Shown in pieces: positions 33,290 to 44,582 of a stretch of 64,000 bases of DNA. The notes beneath the pieces were generated by a model. It did no database searches. It saw only the letters and a program-made list of their open reading frames with translations, and was not told the DNA's origin. Both the position numbers and the translations under genes were made by a program. Origin of the DNA: Tenebrio molitor (taxonomy: Eukaryota > Arthropoda > Insecta > Coleoptera > Tenebrionidae); NCBI RefSeq assembly GCF_963966145.1, contig NC_091047.1, positions 30,318,001 through 30,382,000 of the forward strand, in the 5' to 3' direction. Numbering within the stretch: position 1 is the stretch's first letter; each line of letters opens with the position of its first letter.

Positions 33290-33752
33290 TACATCGAATT
33301 GTTAATTGTTTTGTTACTACCGTACTTACTATCGTCAGGTCGTTCCAAGGTGATGGAAGATGTAGTTGAAAATATACGAGATCATTTAGAAGCACATCCG
33401 AGAACATACCTTACTAGACTGTCTCTTCAAACTGTAGTAGGTACATGTCATAAAATTGTTAAAGAAGAACTTGCACTTACGTCCATTCAAAGTAACAACT
33501 GTACAATAGCTCCTCCCTAATGATACTGAAAGCCGCATAAATTATTGTAATTGGTTTCAGAATAATCAGTTCACCTGACATAACTCCCTTAAACTTTTCT
33601 GTGTTCGGCTACTTGAAAAACGAAGTGTTAATAGAAGAGATTACCAACTGTTGTCGTAATATCAATGAACAGATGTTACAAAATATTTTTGGAAACAAGA
33701 AAGTGAAAGTGAGAAGAAGTTCAAGGCAAAATGGAGGACACTTTTTTAACTG
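33290..33752 (+). pseudogene. Tc1/IS630-like transposase remnant
   Basis: Broken frames contain HPRTYLTRLSLQTVVGTCHK (HTH linker), DTESRINYCNWFQ, then after an internal deletion SPDITPLNFSVFGYLKNEV (third Asp region) and EQMLQNIF...RQNGGHFF with a stop at about 33752. The first two catalytic residues are lost. No terminal repeats identified. Confidence 0.6.
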
Positions 33753-34010
33753 AATCACTGATGTTATTTACCTTCTTCTTAAGTCTTTAATAAATACGTA
33801 ATTTGTTGAGTGTTCAGACCTATCAATAATGGATTTCATTAATCTATTTTTGTATGTAAGCACTAATTTTGTTAAGTTAGGCAATAGGCAACCAGTAAAA
33901 CCAATTTGTTCTGGGGGTTGCATATCGTAGATCAGACTAATATTATTCGATTTCTGGTGAGAGTCGGCAAAGTTTTAAAGCCTACTTCGATCCCACAATC
34001 ATTTATAGAC
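33753..34010. other. Spacer, nothing recognised
   Basis: Non-coding AT-rich DNA. Confidence 0.3.
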
Positions 34011-34016
34011 ATTCTG

Positions 34017-34438
34017 TATACATACTTCACATAACTTCTGACCCTAACGAAAGTTAAATGTAACCAGTAATACGTTATTCAGTGATAACTTGATAACTTT
34101 TGTTTACTATGAAATCTGGACACTCCTGACATTATTGACAATCACTTGACATTTCCTTTTTGTATAATTCTGAAATAATTTTTGTTATTAAAATGTGGTC
34201 CAATGACGAAAGGATCGATATAATATTGATATATACGTCAGTTTCTTAAATAAAAAGATATATTGTCGATTACTGCCATTTTTAAATTTGTATAATTGAG
34301 ACTTTTGTGAGGGATGTCGAAACCATACCAAAATTTAAAATAATTCATGTGTTTGGATCAAGTTATGAATCTAAAACGTATTGTTGGTTCTATTTAAATT
34401 TCGTTAGGGTTGGAAAGTTATGTGAATCAGGCTGTATG
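34017..34438. mobile_element. MITE with diverged ends
   Basis: Inverted ends of about 45 bp share CACATAACTT, CCCTAACGAAA and TTAAAT but carry several mismatches and small indels, so this is an older copy. Confidence 0.65.
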
Positions 34439-34520
34439 TAATTAAATATTTAAAGCGACCCCAGTAAATTCATATTTAATGTGTAATTAGTGAGTAATAA
34501 AATTTAACGATTCAAAAATA

Positions 34521-34753
34521 AACTAGCCAAAACTGAATAGGGAATTCCACAATTTTTCTTAGAAAGCAAAATAATTGCCCCAATCCTCCCACGTATTCTT
34601 AAACACTAGATAAATTTAAAATGTTACAGGTACTTGAAACATTACATCTAATGTGTATCTTTATATACTTCTAACACATTTCATTATAAATTTTAAACTG
34701 TATTTATAAAAAATTCAAAAATGGAAAAATTCCCTATTCATTTTTGCCTAGTT
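34521..34753. mobile_element. MITE with AACTAGCCAAAACTGAATAG ends
   Basis: Inverted ends through GGGAATTCC are flanked by TA at 34519-34520 and 34754-34755. Confidence 0.78.
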
Positions 34754-35100
34754 TACTATAGTGGTAGCCCAGTGGTTGAAATTCGACCGTTATTCATTAA
34801 ATTTTTAAGTTTGAACGTTATTGAGGTCTTTTTTGTCCGAGTATACCTCTATAATCATTGCACATAATTTTTTTGAATTTTGTTCTATTACGTCAGCTGC
34901 GAGCGTGTACAAATACGTCATTAACTCATTATGCATTAATTTTCGAGTTATTTGAAAAATACAAACGATAAAAAAATGAGATACAGCTTGGCCAAGCCAT
35001 ATTTAAAATACAATAACGCGTTTTTTGACATTGCCTTAGGTTTTTTATTGCTATTGCAGTCTTTTTCAAATTATACAAAATTTAAATAAAAAATTAATAT
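34754..35100. other. Non-coding, nothing recognised
   Basis: AT-rich DNA with no open frame or repeat edge. Confidence 0.3.
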
Positions 35101-35102
35101 CG

Positions 35103-35260
35103 AGCGTTCAAATTAATTTGTAATCAAGTCATCCATGGATTTGAATCCGTATGTCTTTGCGATTGATATGTCGAGATCTAATCTGTGTTTCAAGCTGTGT
35201 TTATTGGAGCGGAGAAACGACATACGATTTCGGAATCATGGAGAAATTAATTTGATCGCT
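35103..35260. mobile_element. AGCGATCAAATT-type MITE, empty version
   Basis: Same ends as 16651-17304 but no foldback V inside: reading inverted, the site CGACATATCAATCGCAAAG corresponds to the interrupted CGGCATA|TAAATCGCAAAA there. Confidence 0.78.
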
Positions 35261-35304
35261 CTTTACAAAAATTGGGATGGAGCCGAGTCGAAGACCCGGC
35301 CTAG

Positions 35305-36047
35305 TAACTTACCCGACATCAATTTAAACCAATCTGAATTGACCCGAGATACCTACCTTGTCCGTGTTAACCCACATAAGTCGTCTTCTAATTCTCGCAA
35401 ATAGTAAATATCATTTCCAACATAAAAACAGATGCCCTTTCAAACGGTAAAGTCAAATTTCCATGTCACCTCATTATTTTTTCGAGCAACCAACACCCTC
35501 TTCCCCCCCTCGTAGTCGGATTGACACCAAAATCTATTCGGTGGTCACTATTACAGAGTTATTTCCAATGGCAAGATCCGAGATTAGCAGTTATCGCCGT
35601 CGATCTATGAAGACGTAAATAACTTTATAAGTCCGCCATATTGGAAAAATCCGCAAATGGTAAACATCATTTCCGACATAAAAACACATGCCCTTTCAAA
35701 CGGTAAAGTCAAATTTCCATGTTCCCTTATAATTTTTTCGACCTACCCCCACCCTCTTCCACCCCCGTGGTCCGATTGACACCAAAAGCATTTCAACTCG
35801 AGAGACCACGGGTAAGTTTGTGTTGGTCAAATTTGAAAGCAATCGGTCAAAGCGTTTTTGAGTAATCGTGGGAGAACGAAAAGTGGGACAGACAGACGCA
35901 CAGACAGACGCACAGACAGACATCATTCTAAAAACTTCATAAACGTGTTCAGGGGACCTCAAAACGTAAAGATCTGATGAAATTAGCAATTCGAAATTTT
36001 GGACCGATCACAATATGTAACTTACCCACCTTTGGTCGGGTAAGTTA
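35305..36047. mobile_element. Element with TAACTTACCCGAC ends
   Basis: Inverted 13 bp ends at 35305-35317 and 36035-36047. Internally it contains two related blocks, each with AAACGGTAAAGTCAAATTTCC (35437 and 35699), and a GACAGACAGACGCACAGACA microsatellite near 35888. A diverged partial copy is at 56525-56960. Confidence 0.6.
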
Positions 36048-36049
36048 AA

Positions 36050-36462
36050 AAATGAAATAAAGAATACATGCTCCGAATTTTTTATTAAAACAAAAAACCG
36101 GGCGGTTAAATAATTAATATTATTTAAATCCAATGCTCTTTTTAAATAAACAGCAAAAATCTGTATTTTTCAATAGAAACTGCAAATACGTCCGCTTTTA
36201 GAGGAACACTGGCAAAATTTGTGAGGTTAGGTTTGGATGTTTAAGTTTTATTTTCTTGACGATGATATTGAACACAACACAAGTAATACCAATACCCTGT
36301 ATTATGATAATTTGTCCATTTTCCTCTTCACATTTTGCTACACAAATTTTTCCAATAGATGAATTGTTGAAGCCATATAATTGAGAATTACCTATTAAAT
36401 CCTACATTTAACTGTAAACCTACAATATTTGTCGTGTCTTTATCGTTTATATTATATAAAAC
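36050..36462. other. Non-coding, nothing recognised
   Basis: No supported feature. Confidence 0.3.
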
Positions 36463-36466
36463 TATA

Positions 36467-36636
36467 CAGGGTATTTCACGAGTGATAATGAGCCTGACGG
36501 AATAATACATTCAGCCCACGATACATTTTCAAAAAAAGCCGGACATTTTAATTTCAGTAGCCAGCTTTTTTCGGAAATATAGTGTGGGTTGCATTTTAAA
36601 TTACGTCAGGCTCATTATCACTCGTGAAATATCCTG
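36467..36636. mobile_element. Palindromic MITE with CAGGGTATTTCACGAGTGAT ends
   Basis: Ends of about 38 bp reach AATGAGCCTGACG, flanked by TA at 36465-36466 and 36637-36638. A partial copy (right half) lies at 48060-48175. Confidence 0.82.
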
Positions 36637-36804
36637 TATATCTATACAGTTACTCCTGCAGCTCTGCACTGAGGTCAGTCAGGTCACAACACAACGTACA
36701 ATGAAAATTTAAAATTGACAAGTGACGCACAGTTGATTGTTTTTCGCTCGCTCCGCTAAAAAACTCGACTCCCTTGATTTTAGCTTGCCGTGTCGTGCTG
36801 CGAA

Positions 36805-36890
36805 CGATTTTCGCTGAGCTGCGAACGATTTTCGCTGAGCTGCAAACGATTTTCCGATTTTAGCTTGTGCTGCGAACGATTTTACCGTGT
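36805..36890 (+). repeat. Tandem repeat of GAGCTGCGAACGATTTTCGCT
   Basis: Three to four imperfect ~21 bp units. Confidence 0.65.
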
Positions 36891-37754
36891 CGCATGAAAC
36901 TAATTCACTGCCCGGGAATAAAATGTATGTGGCGCGCCTAAAGAAGTTTTCACTTCAAACATATAGGTTGTTAATTAAAAAAAAAGTAGATGACGTCATA
37001 ACAAGAAAAACAAATGATATAAGAAACTAAAAATACGCTGAATATATTTGCTGAAGTTAAAATCGCCATACCCCTTCGAGATTTTTCCCAAAAAATTAAT
37101 ATCAACGGAATTACTGAATTTATGCATTACTTAATTTCCACACTGTATATAGGACACATATTATATTGCTACAGTCTAATATATTTAAGTATGCATTGTA
37201 GAATAGCATAGGGACTATTTTCCCGTAGACGGCAGGGAGATGGATGAAAGAATAAGGAAGAGGAAAGAAAGAATAGAGAACGAAAGGAGGGAGGGAGAAC
37301 AATAAATTGTTATTTTATGTTTATGTTTTGCCCGTAGGGCAAAATAAAGCATTTTGGTGGTATTTTCCCGTCGTAGATTGGTCAAAACGAGAGAAAAGTT
37401 TACACCAAGGCAATGCTCGAGTTTTGATAATTACTGTCAAATTTTGGTATTTGATAGATTTTTTCGTTATTTGTGTCAAACTTATCGAGTTTTTGTATCA
37501 AACGAATCATTAAACTACAATTTTGTTATTAGAATACCACTATCGTAGGTTCCTTTATGACATTTTTTTGTTAATTTTGCTTGGAATGTATGTTTTCAAA
37601 TTTGCCGTGTTCGCCAGTGTGAAACGTTCTCCATTCGAAGCGACATCTACTGCATTCTTAACTGGAATAGGCTGTAGATAATAATTACAATATGTATTTT
37701 ATCGACCCCAAATCAAAAATCAATTCTGACAACATGTGATTGATATACTTGTAT
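36891..37754. other. Non-coding, includes purine-rich tract
   Basis: 37230-37300 is almost pure purine on the plus strand. No gene supported. Confidence 0.35.
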
Positions 37755-37757
37755 GTA

Positions 37758-38179
37758 CACTTCTATTCAGAAAAAAAGCGTACAAGTAGTGAGCACAATT
37801 TTGGCTAGATTGCCATATCGTAAACCTATCTTTTAATTGTTGTTACTTAGAAACCTGTAACAAAACCCGTGATGATAGCTGGATTTGATCGATGTATTCT
37901 TCAGAGATTTTAATGTGTATAAATGTTTTGCTTTATTTATTAGGCATGTATTACCAATTATGTACTACAAACACAATTCAAGCTTTTATTCACAAATTTA
38001 TGGAAAAAGGCAACTCTCAACAATCTAACAACAATTTAAAAATTTATAAAAAACAGTGTTCACACATTTGACATACATACAAAATGTCAGTAATACGTTT
38101 TCTTGGAAACGATTAATTAATTTTATCCCCATTTACAGTAGCTCTCAATAAGTGTACGGTTTTTTTTTGAATAGAAGTG
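37758..38179. mobile_element. MITE with CACTTCTATT ends, copy 2
   Basis: Matches 31866-32286 closely over its whole length, flanked by TA at 37756-37757 and 38180-38181. Confidence 0.82.
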
Positions 38180-38181
38180 TA

Positions 38182-38660
38182 CAAGCTGAAATGCAAAGTG
38201 CAAGTGTCAGATTGTAAAAGAAAATCAACATTCGTTAAAGTGGTTAAGAATTTTTTTTACATAAAAATGTTCATATTTGTTGGACTTTTATTTTCAGCGT
38301 CAAAGCTGAAAGTTATAGTCTATTTTTTAGTCAAAGAACCACGACCTGTTGATTTAGGTTTGTAAATATAAAATTTTACTAAATTTAGGGAATTTAATGA
38401 TATCTATTGGCTATACCAGCCAACGTCTGTCATTTTTAATGTCCTTGAAAGTACGCTAACTCGCAGCTAAAATTTGAACGTGTTATTAAAAATGCCTCGC
38501 AAAGTAAGACACATATTAAATTCTCAAATTAGTTGTTATTAGTTTTTATTAACATGCTGCGCTACTATACTTCGTCCAGCGGGAGATTGGGAGATTTTAA
38601 ATTGTATTAAATTAACCCAACACTACAAAATGCACTAGAATACATTAATTAAAGTCCATA
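38182..38660. other. Non-coding, nothing recognised
   Basis: The 62-codon frame at 38177-38365 has no support. Confidence 0.3.
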
Positions 38661-38729
38661 CGAGTCCATTCAATAAACATCTGGACTGTCAAAATCAAAA
38701 TTGCAGTTGTTAGGTTGGTTAAATCACTA

Positions 38730-39028
38730 TAGTATTGCCGTTATAACTTTTTATCTGCTCCGCCCACTAAAATTGACCAATCAGAATCAAAGCCAGATTC
38801 AATCTGTACAACTTTTCATCACATTTGCCACGTAAAAAAGTTAAGGTTAGAATTTTGCTGTCAAGTCCACAATTATTGTTTTAGGTTCTAAAAAATAAAA
38901 TGTCATTAAGACAATTCGAATGTCAGAAATTTTTACGGTGTAAATCAGATCGTCTTAACAACCTATTTGATTGGTAACTAAGAAAATGAAATGGGCGGGG
39001 CAGATAAAATGTTACGTTGTCCTTAGTA
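38730..39028. mobile_element. MITE inside W copy 1 with CTGCTCCGCCCA ends
   Basis: Inverted ends share TTTTATCTGCYCCGCCCA. The empty site in the other W copy reads AAATCACTAGTTATTTTC, with a single TA where this copy has two. Confidence 0.78.
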
Positions 39029-39531
39029 TAGTTATTTTCATATTGCCAGTTGTTATCTATGATTTTTTAATTTTTCAAACTATTCATTTGTTTAAATTGA
39101 CATTGTGAAATAAATTGCAAAATTATTTAAGTGTATTTTGTAAAAAGGTTAAAATGGAAAGTTCAAAACGAACTAGGGTAGTTCTATTGGCGCGAGAGAA
39201 TAGGGCCATAAGAAATTATTATGAGTAACAAACAAAAAAGTGATAATAAAGGGAAGAAATCACAAATTTTAAATTTGTGCCAAAGCCGCTCCAGCCGCTA
39301 AGAATTGATGTTCGTTCTTGTGATTCACAAATCAAAATTTTGGAGAGATAAGTGTTAATCAAGTGTTAAATAATTTTCTTCTGAATAAATGAAACAGATT
39401 AGTTTATTTTGGATGATTTTGGTTGTTGTTTAATTTGTTACCTGTTTTCAGTTTGTCGCATGTTTTTTATAAACTTTATTAAATTGCTCTAATTCATTTA
39501 GTTGCAGAAATGAATGATTCAAAACATTTTT

Positions 39532-39750
39532 AAACTCGGTACAGGTTGCAAAGACACACTTGTCATTTGCAACAGCATTTTTTTCATATTTCTGAACCAA
39601 ATAAAGGCACAAAGGGACCAGAAAATCATAGTTTGGATTGAATATTTTCCATATAAGTACAGTTTTAAAGTAATTTCAAATGACTAATGCCATAAAAGTG
39701 CTGTTGCAAATGACAAGTGTGTCTTTGCAACCTGTACCGAGTTTAGTTCA
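39532..39750. mobile_element. Foldback MITE, variant tips 1
   Basis: Arms AACTCGGTACAGGTTGCAAA... and inverse pair over ~45 bp. The interior from TTGTCATTTGCAACAGC is nearly identical to 39798-40005, but the outermost ~25 bp differ between the two copies. Confidence 0.82.
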
Positions 39751-39797
39751 ATGATTAAAAATGAAAACATAACCTAAATATATTTTGTAACTATAGT

Positions 39798-40005
39798 TGA
39801 CTCAAGTTGCAAAAAACCACTTGTCATTTGCAACAGCATTTTTTTCATATTTTTGAACCAAATAAAGGCACAAAGGGACCAGAAAATCATAGTTTGGATT
39901 GAATATTTTCCATATAAGTACAGTTTTAAAGTAATTTCAAATGACTAATGCCATAAAAGTGCTGTTGCAAATGCAAAGTGGTTTTTTGCAACTTGAGTTA
40001 ACTTT
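39798..40005. mobile_element. Foldback MITE, variant tips 2
   Basis: Arms ACTCAAGTTGCAAAAAACCA... and inverse pair, with the same interior as 39532-39750 and different tips. Confidence 0.82.
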
Positions 40006-40115
40006 AGATTTTGATGTCGGTACACTCTAGCGAATTTTTTTATATCCAAGTACAGTCAAAACAGGCATTTAATTTAAAATTTAATCCAGGAGTTTTTTGA
40101 ATTTACTATAGAGCA

Positions 40116-40730
40116 TAATTTCAGAGAAAAAATGTTACTGCTTGAAGGCAAATTTTACGCAAATTTTACGTGCGCTAGGTATTACTTTCTCTACGTAGAA
40201 TTTAGTGATTTTTTTGTCAACCAATCTCTCGCTGGACGAACTTTAATATCGCTAATAACCTCAATTTTTATATGATGAGATTTTTCACCCTATGTCAAAA
40301 GTGTACAATGTTGTCAGCTCTATTTTGGGTGTAAATTGTGGTGTTGTGGATCTTTGATTAAAAAATAAACTATAGTATTATGATTTTATTAACTACCTAG
40401 TGTACAGTATAATATAGATTTTAATATTTTATCTACGATCGTGTAAAAAGTAGGCACTTTTTGCACTAAAAATCGTTGTCAAAGTTGACGTTTAGTAAAC
40501 TGACGGAATCGTGCCATAAAACTTTTAGTACACGCGTTTATGGCACAAAACTGTCAGAATACAACAATACAATTTGTTGGAAACATTTTTTAGAACTAGG
40601 TTGCTAAACGACGTGGTTCTCAAACGACTTTGGATATTCATAAAATATTGAATCAATAATAATTATTTTACATAAATTTATGTTGAAACCGGTGCGATGA
40701 TCGCACAATCGTAGATAAAATGTTGTAAGA
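40116..40730. other. Non-coding, nothing recognised
   Basis: Includes short inverted words (TATCTACGAT and ATCGTAGATA at 40430 and 40709) that may mark a decayed element. Confidence 0.35.
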
Positions 40731-40734
40731 CATA

Positions 40735-40840
40735 CGTGTAAAAAGTTCCTTTGTTGCACTCACATCCTTTAAAATACTCCCTCGTACCTCGGTCGTATTT
40801 TAAACCCGTTCGTGCAATAAAGGATAACTTTTTACAGTTA
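40735..40840. repeat. Palindromic hairpin element, CTCG-loop type
   Basis: GTAAAAAGTTCCTTTGTTGCAC pairs with GTGCAATAAAGGATAACTTTTTAC, and inner TTTAAAATAC pairs with GTATTTTAAA around a CCCTCGTACCTCGG loop. Confidence 0.7.
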
Positions 40841-40879
40841 TATCTTTAATAACTATTGTTTGTTTGTTACATTAAATTA

Positions 40880-40885
40880 TTTATT
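40880..40885 (-). terminator. Poly(A) signal of gene B, overlapping the stop codon
   Basis: AATAAA begins with the last two bases of the TAA stop at 40886-40884, so the 3' UTR would be very short if this signal is used. Confidence 0.5.
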
Positions 40886-42248
40886 AAATGTAAATTAAAA
40901 AAAGTTTACAACCCGCAACGTCAGGATCTCTACAAGTCAAAGCTTGTGGACTAAAATGTAAACCATTGGTGCAAGTTCTTACAGTAAAGATACCTTTCAT
41001 GCAAATAACGTATTTATTACAGTCAGATGGGTGAGGTGATAAGAACTGATCGTTTGGTTTACTTTGACAAATTGCAGCAATTATGTCGTCATCAGAAAGT
41101 TGGGTTGTTGCTACTTCAGTAGTTGTAGTGAGTTTTATGGTTGTCGTTGGTGCTTCACTTGAAGGTGATTTTGATACTACTGTCGTTAACTCTTCACCTT
41201 CCGTTTCTGTACTTTCTTCCGTTACAGTTGGTTTTTCCGTGTTAGGCAATTCGTCTGTTGTACTTAATTCGGTTGTAGTGGGCTTTTGCGTTGCAGTTGT
41301 GTCTGGTGCTTCCGTTTCTGTCGGTATTTCCAATTTTTCAGTTGTACTTTCTTTCTCTGGCTCACTCGGTACTTCTGTATCACGCAAATCTTCAGTTGTA
41401 CTTCCCTCTGTTGTAGTAATCTCTGGTTCATTTGTACTTTCTTCTGCTGTAGTCGTCTCTAGTTCTTCAGGTTCAGTTGGCAGTTCCGTATCGCACAAAT
41501 CTTCTTCTGCTGTAGTCGTCTCTGGTTCTTCTGGTTCAGTTGGTACTTCCGTATCACACAAATCTTCAGTTGTGCCTTCTTCTGCTGTAGTAATCTCTGG
41601 TTCATCTGATTTAGTTGTAATTTCTTCAGTTGTGGTCGTGGTCGTGGTCGTTTCTAATTCTTCTGGTTCAGTTGGTACATCCGTATCGCATAAATCTTCT
41701 TCTGTTGTTGTCTCTTCTTCCAAGTCAGTTGTAGTCCAGTCTTCTTCTTCTGTGGTAGGTGGTTCTTCTGTTATATCCGTTGCATTCGGCTCTTCTGTTG
41801 TACTTGAAGTCAACCCACTGTCATCTTCCGTTTCTTCCGTGAAGCACGGTTGATCTTCTGTTTTTTCTAGATCATCTTCTGCTAAATCTTCGTAGTAATC
41901 GTACTCGTTATCTTCATAATAATCTTCTTCTTCATTTGCAGAATAATCTTCTTCTAAAATTATGTCACAACCAGCGCTATACGGCCAATCGCATATTTTC
42001 TTTGCAGTATTCCAATGCAATCCTGCGGGACATTCAAACAAATACGCTGCACCATTTGAGCATTGGTAGAACTTTCCGCAGTCTTGGTGGGACAAGTATA
42101 CCGGAAGGTAGCTATCAACTCTTGGACACAACCCCGAAGGACCTAAAACAGTGCTTTTTTGTTTTCTTTGTTTCTTAAAATAATTCCGTAACTAACTTGC
42201 TGTTCCAGTGGCGGCAACAAAAAGAACCAAAGTATAAACTGAAAACAT
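40884..42248 (-). CDS. Gene B: secreted peritrophin-like protein, two CBM14 domains, Thr/Glu-rich middle
   Basis: Exons 42248-42197 and 42142-40884 (GTTAGT donor, TTTTAG acceptor, 54-base intron, phase 1) give 436 residues. MFSVYTLVLFVAATGTA is a signal peptide. CBM14 domain 1 has cysteines at 23, 39, 45, 55, 68 and 76; domain 2 at 376, 392, 398, 408, 421 and 429, both with the family spacing 15-5-9-12-7. Between them is an acidic stretch rich in Glu, Thr and Asp with recurring ETTTAEEDLCDTE-like units; LCDTE adds isolated cysteines that could form extra disulfides. Predicted role: extracellular chitin-binding mucin of peritrophic matrix or cuticle. It shares exon structure and 5' UTR sequence with gene C, 7 kb away on the same strand. 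The open plus-strand frame at 41083-41853 is its antisense shadow. Confidence 0.92.
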
Positions 42249-42310
42249 CTTCTGTTGTTATGTCAAATACACTACTGTAAATCTACACAACTCAAAAGAA
42301 AACAGATAAC

Positions 42311-42341
42311 TAAGATGTTTTTTAGTGCAATTTCTTTTATA
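42311..42341 (-). promoter_or_regulatory. Core promoter of gene B
   Basis: Minus-strand TATAAAAG at 42341-42334, followed 30 bases later by an initiator-like TTAGT with its A at 42311. The predicted 5' UTR is about 60 bases. Confidence 0.7.
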
Positions 42342-42479
42342 GCGATGACATTTTTTGATACAATTCCTATAAAATTGATGAGTATTTTATTGTTTTGGGA
42401 ATTAGCTAATCTCTTAGTTGATTTATGAGAATGAAGATAAAGTTTCATAAAACCAACATGTGAGACATGTGTTGGAGTT

Positions 42480-43079
42480 GACAACAGATATTTTTTACGG
42501 TAAACATGTTGTCTTAACCCAAAACATTACCATAGGCATAGTGTCAAGTTATCAATTTCTTTCAATATGAGAATAATATATTTTTTATTATATCGGAATC
42601 ATAATTCCTGTTTTTTGTTCGACACTGAAACGTTTCTAACGTTTTCTAACTAAAAGTGCAAAGTATTCTAGTTATTTTCCACGATAAAGCGTTCTGTTTC
42701 TAATTTGCAATTCTCGCCCTTTGATTACAAATATGCCACAATTAAATGTAATAAATACAAATATGTAAATGCTAAATGGTGCAAACCGTTGGAAATAAAC
42801 TACTACTATAAACTACTACTAAATTTGAGAATGCTAAAAAAGGTAAATTAACCTAATGAACATTAATTTTGTGGTTCTTTCAATTTGAAACCTGCTAACA
42901 TCAAATTCATTAATTCAATTATCCCCTGATTTTAACTGGACCACCCAAATTGTCGAACATGTAATTTATTACAACGCTTCCTTTCCCCTGAACACTTTTT
43001 CCCCTTGGGCTATGGTTTGCCCCGGACGCGTACCTGCATTTTAAAAGAGTGGCCAGCAGATTTCACTTGAGGGCTGTGG
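42480..43079. other. Non-coding, nothing recognised
   Basis: Upstream region of gene B. No repeat edges or open frames of note. Confidence 0.3.
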
Positions 43080-43661
43080 TAAAAAAAAAGTAAGGCTTAA
43101 GGTATAAGATTATATGGCCCTTTAAAAGTATTTGACCGGAGATAAACGTTCCTTTTGTCGCAATTGCAGTAGGCTGACCGCCTACTGCAATTGCTGACCG
43201 CCCAACCATAAATCATGCTTCAAGCAATTCTCTGTTGTGAATTCCAGAGCCGGCCTCAAAACAAATGCGTACCGAGGAAATTATATTCGTATCCCACCTC
43301 CACCCGGCGGCACGGCAATTTTGCCGGAGTACATACACTATTACGGATATTACTATCAAGTAATAGTGCAGCGCTTATCAACATAATTACCGGCGTCTCG
43401 CCTCCGCATTTTGACTATTACAAATCATCTTTACTGTGTTCAAGACACAAAGTACTAAAGGGAATTTCGTTACAATAACAAAATTTACAATAAACATCAA
43501 AAACATGTTCTTTCACAAATTTTTAATCCCCGCCCTGAACGAAGAAAAAGGGATGCAGCTGCACGAGCCGAGACAACCATCTTAACGCCAATATTGGTTT
43601 CCATTATTGGAATAATTTTAGTGCTGCCATATAATCTTATACCTTAAGCGTTACTTTTTAC
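43080..43661. mobile_element. TIR element with AAGGTATAAGATTATATGGC ends
   Basis: Inverted ends at 43080-43118 and 43626-43661. It contains a perfect 15 bp hairpin GCAATTGCAGTAGGC at 43163-43197 and LINE copy D. Confidence 0.7.
43288..43415 (-). mobile_element. RLE-type LINE 3' end, copy D
   Basis: Only the 3' UTR (minus strand): GGCGAGACGCCGG, the CGGCAAAATTGCCG palindrome and the GGTGGGATAC tail. The most severely truncated copy. Confidence 0.75.
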
Positions 43662-43663
43662 AA

Positions 43664-43993
43664 CTGCGGTCATCCAAAAGTGAACGTTTTTTTTTAATAG
43701 TTTGATTTTTACTTTAAATCATAGGCGTCCCAAAATGTCACAGTTTGACACTAGCGTTAAAAAAATTATTGAAAGTATTTTTTTAAATGCCACAACATCT
43801 CACTCCGACTCAGACAGCTAGGGCTATTGCAAAGCTACAAGAAAACTGGTCGTTGGCTGCTGTGGCGAGGAATTACATTGCACTAAGACTTGCATCTTCC
43901 TGCTGCACGAACGCCAATGAATACAGCCTAATTTAATCTAACGAAAAATACGCAAATTTTCTCAAGCTATCGTTCACTTTTGGATGGCCGCGA
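43664..43993 (+). mobile_element. Tc1-like deletion derivative with GCGGTCATCCAAAAGTGAAC ends
   Basis: Inverted ends of about 20 bp. The plus strand at 43788 begins MPQHLTPTQTARAIAKLQEN followed by AAVARNY, the N-terminal HTH of a Tc1-type transposase, and is then deleted to the 3' end. Confidence 0.75.
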
Positions 43994-44187
43994 TTGTACG
44001 ACTTTTGCCGACACGGCGTCAATAAAATTTTACAACTGACCAGTATTTCCGTCGCAAATGAACGGTATTTAAAATATTTCGTTGAAATTATTTTAAAATT
44101 AAAATTCTTAATTTATCGAACCTATTCGGACCGTTATAACACTGTCAGAATTTGAGAATTTTCTCCTACGTGAACGGATTTTGATAA

Positions 44188-44460
44188 ATGTCACAACTTG
44201 TCAAAACGAAACGTCAAGCTAATTTTAAAGGTTTTAAGCGATTTGGAGCCTTTAAGGAGCTTGTCGAACAAAAAAACGTTGTATTCAACTCGTTCGTGCG
44301 TAAATTGACGGTTGTAGAAAATAGTAGTTTATTTGACGAGTTTGTGTGTAAATTGGGCCTTTTTACTCGCGTTTTAAAATGGCCCACACGTGCCAAAAAA
44401 GGCCCAATTTACACACAAACTCGTCAAATAAACTACTATTTTCTACAACCGTCAAAAAAA
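44188..44460. repeat. Long palindrome
   Basis: A ~65 bp near-perfect inverted repeat at 44301-44366 and 44393-44458 (AAATTGACGGTTGTAGAAAA... / inverse) with a 26 bp loop. Open frames on both strands mirror each other. Confidence 0.8.
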
Positions 44461-44582
44461 CGCGACATTTATGCATCATTATCAAGTCGCAAAGTATGTC
44501 ATTTTTTGATAGATCAAAAATAGTTGTCAAAAAATTTCCTTGGATGTTTTAATATTTTTTTTTTCACTGTTTTTACGGTGAA

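Larger units (their letters stand above)
38664..40113 (+). mobile_element. TIR element W, copy 1, carrying three inserted MITEs
   Basis: Ends contain ACATCTGGACTGTCAAAATC on the left and an inverted CTCCTGGATTAAATTTT on the right. The homologous copy at 60304-62276 is in reverse orientation. One plus frame at about 39153 reads MESSKRTRVVLLARENRAIR, a possible start of an unidentified ORF. MITEs at 38730, 39532 and 39798 are absent from the other copy, which supplies the empty sites. Confidence 0.65.

Noticed and set aside
41083..41853. 256-codon plus-strand frame over gene B
   Set aside because: Antisense shadow of the Glu/Thr-rich repeat region; Ser/Val-rich low complexity with no start context.
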